Of a DNA stretch of 60,000 bases, positions 1 to 9,743 are shown in pieces. Both the position numbers and the translations under genes were made by a program. Below the pieces are notes generated by a model. It was not told the origin of the DNA. It saw nothing but the letters and a program-made list of their open reading frames with translations, and made no database searches. The DNA is from Takakia lepidozioides (lineage: Eukaryota > Streptophyta > Takakiopsida > Takakiales > Takakiaceae), in NCBI GenBank assembly GCA_030704615.1, contig CM060731.1:95834756-95894755 (forward strand), given 5' to 3'. Position 1 is the first letter of the stretch. Each line of letters opens with the position of its first letter.

Positions 1-400
1 CTTAGAATCCAATGTACTGCCTTCTTCTTATGAGCATATGAAACATAAATGCTCTGCATGTTTCCATTTATTTTATAAACAATCGTTGATTAATCGTCCA
101 ACTATGAACTGACACACTAGATGACACAATTTATTTACAATCAAATCCCATGACATGTATGTTGATTTGTTCTTTGATTACTCATGTATGAGTAATGAGT
201 ACAAGTATTTGTGCGACAATTGACTCTAAAACCAATAAATTGATTAAGACACCCATAACAAAATATTTAGTTACTTTATCACTTACTTTATATTGTATTA
301 TGAAGACGCCGCCACAAAGTAACATGTCAATCGTACAACCATATTCTGAGGATCCACGTGTAACCCATGTAGTCCAAAAAGCACTAACGCCAGAGTGTAT
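1..400. other. AT-rich intergenic, no gene seen
   Basis: AT-rich sequence without a convincing coding frame. The 103-codon open stretch from 195 has no recognisable domain and runs into the SINE-like element, so I do not call it a gene. Confidence 0.5.
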
Positions 401-547
401 AAAAAAGGTTCACATTTCATATTTGGCCAATTTGGCTTTTAAGGCCTTAGCCCTCCCCCCTTTCCCCCCGCTTCCTTGGCGGGGCAGGTTTGAACCCGCA
501 ACCTAGTGGAAAATACACACAACCTTAACCAACAAGCCATGCTCTAT
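401..547 (-). repeat. tRNA-derived SINE-like element
   Basis: Read on the minus strand, the head resembles the internal RNA polymerase III promoter of a tRNA. There is an A-box-like TGGCTTGTTGG near 540, and about 40 bases later a B-box GGTTCAAACC near 491 that fits the GWTCRANNC consensus. A run of six T follows at 406-401, which could end pol III transcription. The T-arm pairing is imperfect and I cannot fold a full cloverleaf, so a tRNA-derived SINE fits better than a functional tRNA. A second copy would settle it, and none is visible in this window. Confidence 0.4.
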
Positions 548-1039
548 TCAATGAAACAATGTCTACTTTTTTGTTAATAAACTGTTTCTATTCAGTTAAA
601 CTTGTTGCCATTACTACACTAACGTAGTCGTATACTTGAACATTATCCCTTGCCACTCCCCCAAACAACACACACACAAACTACACAAGCACTTAACACG
701 TCTCTTGTCTCTACACCCTGGATACTCCCGGTGCAAAGAGGAGACGGAGGCGCCGCATCTTGGCATTATACTATACCACCCCGAGGCAATGAGCTGTTGC
801 AGCGATGGGGAGGAAGAAGGAAACTCGAGGGGGAGGCGTTGGTGGGGGTGGTGGTGGTAGAGGCAAGCTGCGGACGAGAGAAGGTAAGCTGTAGTGTTGT
901 TGTTTTTCATGACCTGCACTTAGGGCATATGCGTCATCGCATAAGCCCCACCAGCTGCTCCTAATCTAGCACCTCCGCCGGCCAGAGATTGCCCTAAGTC
1001 ACTTCAACTCTCACAAGTTTGCGAATCTCCACATATACA
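548..1039. other. Intergenic, no gene seen
   Basis: Contains a GA- and GT-rich stretch near 800-890 and overlapping short open frames on both strands with low-complexity, compositionally biased translations. I see no domain, splice structure or RNA gene. Confidence 0.4.
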
Positions 1040-1773
1040 CACAACCGTCTCTCCACCGGCGGGGAGACAGCTCATCCCCTTGGTTTTTTCTGATGCTTGG
1101 AAGGGCTGGGGCTGCCACCTCCGCCGGCCGCATACCGTTGGAGCTGGGAGGGCGCACCACACAGGTTTTAGGAAGTGCTCCTCTACTCCTATCCCGTTTA
1201 TTTTTTTGCATGCTCATACGTTGCTGTGCTCGAGCGGGTTGGGCTGGCGTATCCGCCGGCGCATACCTGTGCAGCAGGGCCTGCTCAATGTTTCAGGAAG
1301 TTCTCCCCTTTTTCCATCTCCCTTGTTTTTCCGCATATGCTCAAAAAGTTGCTGATGCTCCGAGTGGGCTGCGTGGCAATCCGCCGGCGCATAACCATTG
1401 AGTACATTCTTTTTTGCTCAGCTCGTAGGTTTTTCAAGAACATCTGCAAGCGTCTCCGCCGGCGGAGACACTTGGAGCTTGGTTTTTTTTGCATATTCAG
1501 TGGGTTACGGAAGCTACAAAGCGCAAGGTGCCACCTCTGTCAACGCAGACCCGTGCAGCAGGGCTGTAACCTATTCAGGGAAGGTTCTCCCCCATTCCAT
1601 TCTTTTGTTTCTCCGCATTCTCACAAGTTGTTGATGCTCCGCGTGGGGCTGGGCTGCCATATCCGCCGGCGCATACCCATTGAGCACAATCTTTTTTTGC
1701 TTAGCTCCTAGGTTTCAGGAACCTCATGCAAGCACTCCCGGGGGAGATGCTTGGAGCTTGGTTTTGTTGCTAT
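1040..1773. repeat. Degenerate GC-rich tandem repeat with CCGCCGG palindromes
   Basis: Related segments recur with a spacing near 290 bases: a block beginning TTGCTGATGCTCC at about 1340 returns as TTGTTGATGCTCC at about 1632, and both lead into ATCCGCCGGCGCATA and then a T-rich tract. Diverged partial units precede them from about 1046. One unit holds the perfect 18-base palindrome GTCTCCGCCGGCGGAGAC at about 1455-1472, and degenerate versions lie near 1050 and 1735. The array runs into the assembly gap, so its full length is unknown. Confidence 0.6.
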
Positions 1774-2273
1774 NNNNNNNNNNNNNNNNNNNNNNNNNNN
1801 NNNNNNNNNNNNNNNNNNNNNNNNNNNNNNNNNNNNNNNNNNNNNNNNNNNNNNNNNNNNNNNNNNNNNNNNNNNNNNNNNNNNNNNNNNNNNNNNNNNN
1901 NNNNNNNNNNNNNNNNNNNNNNNNNNNNNNNNNNNNNNNNNNNNNNNNNNNNNNNNNNNNNNNNNNNNNNNNNNNNNNNNNNNNNNNNNNNNNNNNNNNN
2001 NNNNNNNNNNNNNNNNNNNNNNNNNNNNNNNNNNNNNNNNNNNNNNNNNNNNNNNNNNNNNNNNNNNNNNNNNNNNNNNNNNNNNNNNNNNNNNNNNNNN
2101 NNNNNNNNNNNNNNNNNNNNNNNNNNNNNNNNNNNNNNNNNNNNNNNNNNNNNNNNNNNNNNNNNNNNNNNNNNNNNNNNNNNNNNNNNNNNNNNNNNNN
2201 NNNNNNNNNNNNNNNNNNNNNNNNNNNNNNNNNNNNNNNNNNNNNNNNNNNNNNNNNNNNNNNNNNNNNNNNN
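1774..2273. other. Assembly gap (500 N)
   Basis: Exactly 500 N, a conventional placeholder. By comparison with copy B, the 5' LTR and about 250 bases of leader of copy A should lie here, together with the rest of the 3' LTR of element E. Confidence 0.99.
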
Positions 2274-4690
2274 AGGTAGCCGTAGAGGAAGAGCACGTTG
2301 GTTACCAACAGGAGTTTAATTGTGATAGCGTTGCTATCCATTAAACGAGTAGAGTTTGAAGGTTGGGAAGAAAGAAAGGTGAATGTTTATACTCATATGC
2401 ATAGGCGCTGTACTGGTAAAGAATTGGATTCAAAGGATATGTGTTGGGATCAAACTCACACCAAGAACAGCTTTTCAGACTTTGTTTGCCTATGGCTATA
2501 ATGGTAACGGAGACTTCAATATAGCCACGGGTGCATTGAAGCTGAAAAAATCCAGGCATATACGAGAGATATTACAGAAGAGAGTTTTGGTTATTGCCAA
2601 ATTAAAAGAAATGAAAGACATGGGACATGATGATGAAAGAGAAAGCTAGACGACCAAAGATATTCATCAAAAAAGAGAAAGCTATCTGAAAGCTAATTAT
2701 CCATATCTTTGGGGAGAGGAATAGACTATGGGAATCATTGGACCTCTCACACCATCAAGATCAAAAAGTGCATCACCTATACCGTAAGAACTAGAGTTGG
2801 ATGCCACTCCTTCTGTTTCTTTGCAAGAAAGATTAAGGGAATTGGTCAGGAAGAAGATCAATCACGAGGTGAAAGATCTGAGGTACATCCTTGGATAAAA
2901 GACTTGACAGAAATCTTTGATAAGAGTTGGCATGGAACACCAAAAGCAGGAACTCCAGTTTCTGAAGCAGAAGATGAAGAAGGAGATGAGGATGTGGCAG
3001 AGCCAACGGAGAGTTCAGACTCTCCAACACCATTACAGTTGAGTTACATGAGTGAGAAGAAAACCAAGGGCAGAACTTGGAGGATGAAAACAGAGAGAAG
3101 AAATGGAAGAGGAAGAATATGGAAGAAGTAGACCCAACAGCTGAGGTTGAGACTACAACCAGGACATCCCAACCCGTGGACCTGGATCAAGTGGAGCACT
3201 TGGATCACAGGCCAACGAAGGTGTCGGCTCAGGGGGATCAGGCGGGCTGCCTGGATCTGGCTCTGGGGGACAGGGAGTGTGGGAAGTAGTGCAACTGAAG
3301 CTGGGAATACTGTGAATATCGTGGGGCCAGAAGCAGGGAGTGCTCAAGGGCCACCACTGGGGGAAGATCCACCACAAAAACAACAGGTCCAGAAGGACCA
3401 GCACCAGCAAGGGTGCCAGCACCTGTCAGTGGGCAGAAGGTAGGGCCACAGATGGCGTTACAACCAACACGGGCAAACCACCCTTTCCAATATATTCAGG
3501 AAAAGGGGATCCCGATGTACACATTAGCCAATTTGAGCACATGTATAGTGAACAATGAGAATGGCGATGATGCCAAGATGAGACTGTTTCCTTGTTCACT
3601 TATCAAGAAAGCAAGTGAATGGTATGCAAGATTCCATGATAATCAATTCCTAACCTGGAATGGCTTGAATACAGCATTTCGAAATAGGTTCAGGACAAGT
3701 AAAACTGAGGATGAAGTGTATGGAAGTTTACAACAGCTGAAGCAGAAGAAGCATGAAACTGTTGAAGAGTTATATGGAGAAGATGGAATTGATGATGAAA
3801 AAGCTGGCTGCAGTACCAGCACCCGGTTTACAGAAGACTTGGTTTGTGAGTGGACTAAGACCAGAGTTGCAGAAGAAAGTGGATATGTTACCCCATAATA
3901 CAGTGAGGAGGCATTTGAAACTGCAAACAGAATTGAGCAATTGGGAATGTCAGGAGAGAGAAAAGGAAGATGAGGACTATGAAGATGAGTCAGATGAAGA
4001 AGAAGAGCAAGAACTAAAAAGAAAGAGTAAGAGAAAAGAAAAGTTGAGAGGGGATAAACTATGAGAAAAGATTGGAAGAAATCTTGAAGAAGTATGCCAC
4101 AGAGGCTTGCAACACATTGGAGGAAGGGTGTATGGTGTGCAAAGTGCCAGAATGAAGGCCATACCACTACAGAATGCCACATGAAGGAGAAACACTGTAC
4201 TATCTGTAAAATGGATAACCATTCTACTGAGAATTGTTACTACAACAGAAGGACAGCTGCAAGAGAACCTAGGCAAGTGAGGGTGCATCAGGTGCAGCCC
4301 CAGCCAAGAAGAAGCAATGATCAGGACCACTATGGTAGGTCTGGTGGTTATAACAATGGCATGGAAGGGAGAGGTAATTCAAGAGGGAATTACCAAGGAA
4401 ATTCCAGAGGCAACTATCAGGGTAATCCAAGGGGGAATTACCAGCCCGGGAATCAGGATTATAGAAATAATCCAAGACCAGACCAAGGGCGAGGACCAAT
4501 GGTGAAGAGCTATGTTACTATTGTAATCAGCCAGGACATCGCAAGGCAGCCTGTTCATTTCTGGATAAGACACCAGAATGAGATGAGAGCTCCTGTGAAT
4601 GAGGGCCCAGTGGTGGCAGCTCACATGGTTAGGCCATGTGTTGTACCAGAAGTAAGTACAATGATAGTAACAGAAGTAAAGCCAAACTAA
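2274..4690 (+). pseudogene. gag of copy A, frame-broken
   Basis: The capsid-like retrotransposon gag region runs from about 3540 to 3960, with the conserved stretch around SLIKKASEWYARF. An acidic stretch follows, then CCHC zinc knuckles at about 4130-4250 (CAKCQNEGHTTTEC and CTICKMDNHSTENC), a repetitive Asn/Gly/Arg-rich linker of NSRGNYQG-type units at about 4375-4500, and a third knuckle. The frame changes repeatedly, and most breaks are one-base losses or gains relative to copy B. It would form virus-like particles and bind element RNA if intact. The N-terminal part from 2274 is a family-specific domain I do not recognise. Confidence 0.8.
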
Positions 4691-4883
4691 TACCTCCAGT
4701 AGAAGAGGAAGAAGATGAGACTGGAAGTGGCAATGATATGCCTGAAGATGAAGAGACTTGGAAAGATGAGAAGGAACTGCACAAGGAAGTGGCAGATACT
4801 ATAGGGAAATGCAAAAGAGTACTGATATTCCTGTGGCAGATTCCTCTGATTCGGATGGAGAAAAAGAGGGGAGTGAGGAAGAA

Positions 4884-4898
4884 AGGAAAAAGAAGATG
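4884..4898 (+). promoter_or_regulatory. Candidate gag-to-protease frameshift site (copy A)
   Basis: At the A-rich run AGGAAAAAGAAG the gag frame and the protease frame are offset by one base in the -1 direction. Copy B has exactly the same offset at 40781-40795, unlike the other breaks, which are private to one copy. It is not a textbook X XXY YYZ heptamer. In copy D the corresponding region is one continuous frame, so an ancestral mutation is the alternative. Confidence 0.3.
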
Positions 4899-5099
4899 CA
4901 GACATGCAAAGTAATGAAGAGACTTTGGCTGAAGTAATATGTCAGACCAAAGCAGAAATTACCATTGGACAGCTATTAGCTGTGGCACCTTATTGTAGGC
5001 ACAGGCTGTATCAGCAATCAATCGAATTGCCCAAGAGACAGGAAACACAGACCTGAACAGCAAGGTGACCAGTTATAATGTGAAGCCGGAGGGCGAGAA

Positions 5100-5650
5100 C
5101 CAGTCATGGACTTTGATGATTCTATGCCAGTAATCCAATTGAGAATTGGAAGCACAGAACTAACTGATGTACTGATAGATGGTGGTTCTGGAGTAAATAT
5201 CATGACAGACCAATAAGGAAGAAGCTTGGTCTAAGTAACATGAAACCAGCCCCATTTACAGTAACAATGGCAGATCAAAGAAGTGTACAGCCATTGGGAT
5301 TAATAAGAGGAGTTAAGATACAGATACAGAAAATGATCTTTATGATCACAGTAACTGTATTAAAAATGGATGAAGTCATGGAGGCTTACTCCTTATTATT
5401 GGGACGTCCGTGGCTGAAACAGGCCAGGGTATTCCATGACTGGAATTCTCAGTTACTAACTGTGCATAATGGGATGCACGAGATACAATTACCACAAAGA
5501 AATCTAGTAGATTACCTGCTACAAGAAGACCTCGAGGAGTCAGAGAGTATGACTGGAAGGGAGGACTGGATGAGGAGCAGGAAGCTACCCTATTTGCTGC
5601 ACACCCAGAATGGGAGCAGGTTGCAGAGATGCGGCTGGAAAGCCTAAGTT
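5100..5650 (+). pseudogene. Aspartic protease of copy A, frame-broken
   Basis: The retroviral-type aspartic protease motif lies near 5175-5200 (VLIDGGSGVNIM). DGG replaces the DTG of many families, as I recall for plant Athila/Tat elements. A downstream LLLGRPWLKQ segment is the usual C-terminal flap and hydrophobic motif. A missing base near 5213 and others further on break the frame, and copy B keeps the same region open. Its role would be maturation of the Gag-Pol polyprotein. Confidence 0.75.
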
Positions 5651-5844
5651 GTTTGAGAGGTATCTGCGTGGTGTAGTGTATGACAGCAACACCAACTGAA
5701 GAAGAAACCAGCATTACCCATCACATTTCTATGAAGAAAGAGAAGGAGAAATAGAAATCCTAGAAGAACCAGCCACTGTGAGCTTACAGGATGAAGTGGT
5801 GACTGGTTGGACAATCACAGCTGATGAGCAGGTGAGAGAAGTAA

Positions 5845-7484
5845 ATGTGGGAACTCAGGAGGAACCGAGGAATGGTGAAAGTAGGAGCTGATTTGGAGCC
5901 GGAATTCTTCGAAGAAGCTAAAAGCTTGTTCATCAAATACAGAGATGTATTTGCTTGGAGCTATGAGGATCTAAAAGGGATACCACCTGAAGTCTGTCAG
6001 CATAAAATTGAACTGGAACCAGGGTCAGTACCAATCAAGCAGGCGAGTATAGAATGAATCCCAACTACGCACAGAAGGTTGGAGAAGAGATAAAGAAGTT
6101 GGCTGAGGCTAAGTTTATATACCCAATAGAGTATACAACTTGGTTGTCACCATTGTTATAGTTCCCAAGAAGAATGGCAACTAAGAGTATGTGTGAACTA
6201 TAAGAAGCTGAATGCTTGTACGAAGAAAGATCCTTTCCCTTTGCCATTCACAGAAGCAGTATTAGACACTGTGGCAGGCCATGAGATGTACTCATTCATG
6301 GATGGCTTCAGTGGTTATAATCAAGTGCAAGTGGCAGAAGAAGACCAAGGGAAAACAGCTTTCATCACAGACTGGGGGGCTTATGCATACAAAGTCATGC
6401 CCTTTGGACTTTGTAATGCACCAGCGACCTTTCAGAGAGTGATAATGAATCTTTTCAAGAGTATCTGGATGATTTCATGCAGGTGTTTTTGGATGATTTC
6501 AGTGTGTACAGCTCTAAGAATGAGCACTTGCATAAATTGGAGTTATGCCTGGCCAGATGCAGGATGAGAGGTCTGGGCTTGAATCCAGAGAAGTGTACTT
6601 TCTGTGTGAACTCAGGGGTGCTTCTGGGACACATTGTGTGTAAGAAGGGACTCCTTGTGGATCCCAGGAAGACAGAGTCCATTAAAGCCTCTCCACCACC
6701 AGTGAATGTTAAGAGTTTAAGGAGATTCCTTGGGCAAACCAGTTATTACAGAAGATTTGTCAAAAGGTATGCACAAATAGCAGCACCATTGAGCAAGCTT
6801 CTGAAGAAAGATGCAGTGTTTGCATGGACAGCTGAATGTCAACAGGCGTTTGAGGAACTTACACTGTCAGTAACAACTACACCTGTGCTGATTAACCCTC
6901 ACTGGCATGTAGTATTTCATGTTCACTGCGATGCATCAGGAGAAGCGTTGGGAGCGGTGTTAGCCCAGAATGTTACAGGGAATATAGATTCACCTGTGTA
7001 CTATGCTAGCCGGTTGATGAACAGTGCTGAGAGGAACTATAGCACAACGGAAAGAGAAGCATTGGCAATGATCTATGCAGTGAAGAAATTCAGGCATTAC
7101 CTATTGGGAAGAAAGTTTATGTTTTATGTGGATCACCAGGCTCTGATATATCTGGTGAACAAACCTTTGATAAGTGGAAGGATAGCGAGGTGGTTAATAA
7201 TCTTGCATGAGTTTGAGTTCGAGGTTATTTACAAGCCTGGCCGTTTGCATCTTGTGGCAGATCATTTGTCACGACTAACAACAGGAGAGGCCGCCACAGG
7301 AGTGGACGATCAGTTACCTGATGCGAGTTTATTTGTAATGGAGGTGCAAGGAAGTGCAGATGAATGGTTAGATTGGCAGTGGCCAATCAGATACTACCTT
7401 GCTCATGGTCAGTGCCCACCTAGTTATGGTGTAAGGAGCAGAGGAAGAGAATTGCTATCAGAGCTTTACCTTATACTATGGTAG
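5845..7484 (+). pseudogene. Reverse transcriptase-RNase H of copy A
   Basis: RT fingers and palm lie at about 5900-6480 and include MPFGLCNAPATFQRV and then the FLDD active site at about 6485. The connection and RNase H follow at about 6900-7270, with HCDASGEALGAVL, the EREAL glutamate and the VDHQAL aspartate. From 6477 to 7484 one frame is open. Upstream, single-base indels and a substitution cluster near 6445-6480 interrupt it. A break near 7428 (GGTGTAAGGAG here against GGTAAGGAG in copy B) separates RNase H from integrase. Confidence 0.85.
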
Positions 7485-9016
7485 GAAGCAGAATGTATAA
7501 GTTAGGACCTGATGGAGTACTAAAACGATGCTTGTACCACCATGAAGTAAATAAAGTCTTGGAGGAAGTTCATAAAGGAGTGGCTGGAGGTCATTTTGGA
7601 GAAGAGACTACCAGTAGAAAGATACTACTCGCAGGATACTGGTGGCCTACTTTGTTCAAAGATGTACATGAGTATTGTCAGAAGTGTGATGAATGTCAGA
7701 GGCTAGGACCTTTGCAGAGATCTGGAAGAATGGCCTTGCATCCTACAATGCCTACGGAACCATTTCAGAAATGGGGACTAGACTTTGTTGGACCAATTAA
7801 TCCACCATCCAAGAATACACAAAACAGGTACATAATTACAGCCACTGATTATACTACAAAGTGGGTGGAAGCTAAAGCTTTGAGGGACAACACAGCCAAG
7901 TCCACAGCAAGGTTCCTGTACGAGAACATACTTACACGATTTGGATGTCCCTTAGAATTTATCAGTGATCAAGGAAGTCACTTCATGAATGAGACCATTG
8001 AGTTATTGACTAAAGAGTTTATGATTGTGCATAGAAAGAGTACAACATATTACCCACAGGGTAATGGACAGGCAGAGGCTACCAACAAAATACTATGTAC
8101 TATCTTGGCTAAGATAGTCAATGCAAACAGAACGGATTGGGATACAAAGCTGCTGACAGCTTTATGGTCATACAGGACTTCGTATAAAGTCACCACAAAG
8201 TATACACCATTCCAATTAGTTTATGGTATGGAAGCCTTACTTCCAGTGGAATTCCTGTTACCTACCATGAGAACGGAGTGGGGAAAAAGAATGGAATTGC
8301 AAGACTCCATCAAGGTCAGGAAACATGAATTATACCATGTGGAAGAAGTACGTGCTGATGCAGCGGATAATATGACCAGAATTCAGATGAAGCGAAAGGA
8401 ACAGTTTGATGAAGGCAAATTAAAGACTTTTAAGACGGGGGATTTGGTTCTATGGTTGCAGAAGAAAGGAAAGATTCAAGCTTCTAAGCTTAAATCACCA
8501 TGGAAAGGACCTTATGTCATACAAAAGATGTATGATAACAACACAGCCATGTTACAAACCATTAACAAAGAAATGCTGGGAAGAGTCAATGCAAATAAGT
8601 TGAAGGGGTACAGTGGTATCCATGACAAACCCCTGCAGCATGATTTGCATGTTGAACCGCAAGAGCAGTCACGGGCTGCACCAGTGTTACGAACGGAGTA
8701 TGGAACACTTGTCGCTAGGCCCAGTATATATGACCGGGGTGGGCAAAACAAACGTGACACAGCCTATCACAGCCCATCACGGCGTGATACAGCCTATCAC
8801 AGCCCACACGGCGTGACACAGCCTATCACAGCCCAGCAAGGCGCAACACAGCCTATCACAGCCCATCACGGCGTCACACAGCCTATCACAGCCCATCACG
8901 GCGTGACACAGCCTATCACAGCCCGTCACGACGTGACACAGCCTATCACAACCTACCGCAGCGTGTCACAGCCTATCACAGCTTACCACAGGGCAACACA
9001 GCCTATCACAGCGTAA
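7478..9016 (+). CDS. Integrase of copy A with repetitive C-terminal tail
   Basis: An intact 512-codon frame. The N-terminal zinc-binding HHCC module is complete (His pair near 7540 and 7590, CxxC near 7690-7700 in CQKCDECQ). It is followed by the DDE catalytic core: D in LDFVGP at about 7775, D in SDQGSHF at about 7970, and E in NGQAEATN at about 8075. The family role is to insert the cDNA into the host genome. The C-terminus does not carry a chromodomain. Instead the frame continues through a CACAGCC-type minisatellite and encodes degenerate repeats such as TQPITAHHGV. The frame probably begins as part of the Gag-Pol polyprotein rather than at its own start codon. Confidence 0.88.
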   Translation: MVGSRMYKLGPDGVLKRCLYHHEVNKVLEEVHKGVAGGHFGEETTSRKILLAGYWWPTLFKDVHEYCQKCDECQRLGPLQRSGRMALHPTMPTEPFQKWGLDFVGPINPPSKNTQNRYIITATDYTTKWVEAKALRDNTAKSTARFLYENILTRFGCPLEFISDQGSHFMNETIELLTKEFMIVHRKSTTYYPQGNGQAEATNKILCTILAKIVNANRTDWDTKLLTALWSYRTSYKVTTKYTPFQLVYGMEALLPVEFLLPTMRTEWGKRMELQDSIKVRKHELYHVEEVRADAADNMTRIQMKRKEQFDEGKLKTFKTGDLVLWLQKKGKIQASKLKSPWKGPYVIQKMYDNNTAMLQTINKEMLGRVNANKLKGYSGIHDKPLQHDLHVEPQEQSRAAPVLRTEYGTLVARPSIYDRGGQNKRDTAYHSPSRRDTAYHSPHGVTQPITAQQGATQPITAHHGVTQPITAHHGVTQPITARHDVTQPITTYRSVSQPITAYHRATQPITA

Positions 9017-9060
9017 CACAGTATGACACAGCCTGTCACAGCTCAACACAGCCTACTAAA
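8752..9060 (+). repeat. CACAGCC-type minisatellite inside the integrase 3' end (copy A)
   Basis: About ten imperfect 30-base units, each pairing ACACAGCCTATCACAGCC with a variable CATCACGGCGTG-like spacer. The array is translated as the tail of integrase up to 9016 and then continues untranslated. The same heptamer is the core of the LTR minisatellite at 13455-13655. Confidence 0.85.
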
Positions 9061-9743
9061 GTTACACGATCCATAGAATCAGTGACAAGTGGACACATAA
9101 AAACTTCAGGAAAATGGCTGAAGGAAGAAGAAACGGAAATTAATTTAAAAATAGACACGTGGAGGTCAGGGTGCGACACACAGCAGAGAATGAAGTGCAA
9201 GGACAGGTGTCAAAAAGAAAGAGGACAAGAACGGCCGTCAAAAGGGATGAAAGGCGGGCCCATTAATGAATACGGAAAAAGGGAAACAGAACGAACGGCA
9301 AGTACAGAAAAACTGAATTCATGTCGCATGTGTGATCCTAGTGGACTATCCAACAGGGAAAGTCCACTAAAGAAGATAAAAGTTAAAATCCAGTCACAGC
9401 GGATACAGCCAATAGAAAACCAGAGAAATGATCAAGAAAATGGAGGGAAATTAAGCGCAAGAGGCGGCGTCGTTCTGAGTAACGGGCGTCTCGACAGGAC
9501 AGGCCATAAATGCTATAACTTGGAAACTATGGAGGAACTAACAGACTATACGCTCGCAATATTATTACGCAATGGCAGAGACACGAAACGAAAGAGCAGA
9601 GCTTTTCTCTTGAACAATGCTTGCAAGCCCCGCAGGCTTACAAGAGATTACCCATAGCTTTCTGCGGCAACCATACGTTTCTGCTTTGTGCACTACAGGC
9701 ATTCCTGCAGTTGTTACAGCCAAAGCAGTTCTGTGAGTCTAAG
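9061..9743 (+). other. Spacer between integrase and ORF2 (copy A)
   Basis: Polar, basic open stretches without a recognisable domain. It contains a perfect 9-bp hairpin with a 13-base loop, TAGTGGACT at 9339-9347 pairing with AGTCCACTA at 9361-9369, which copy B also has. An ATG at 9529 would begin ORF2 in copy B, but in copy A a missing base near 9567 disconnects it. How ORF2 is expressed (splicing, reinitiation or its own promoter) cannot be seen. Confidence 0.5.

Noticed and set aside
480-547. Functional tRNA gene
   Set aside because: B-box present, but the T-loop has only six bases with the best pairing and no acceptor stem closes. SINE head preferred.
1080-1711. Protein-coding gene in the GC-rich repeat before the first gap
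   Set aside because: The open frames follow the ~290-base repeat, and their translations are unrelated to each other and to known domains.
8752-9060. CRISPR-like repeat array
   Set aside because: The spacers are degenerate repeats rather than unique sequences, the unit boundaries drift, and the context is a eukaryotic retrotransposon. It is a minisatellite.
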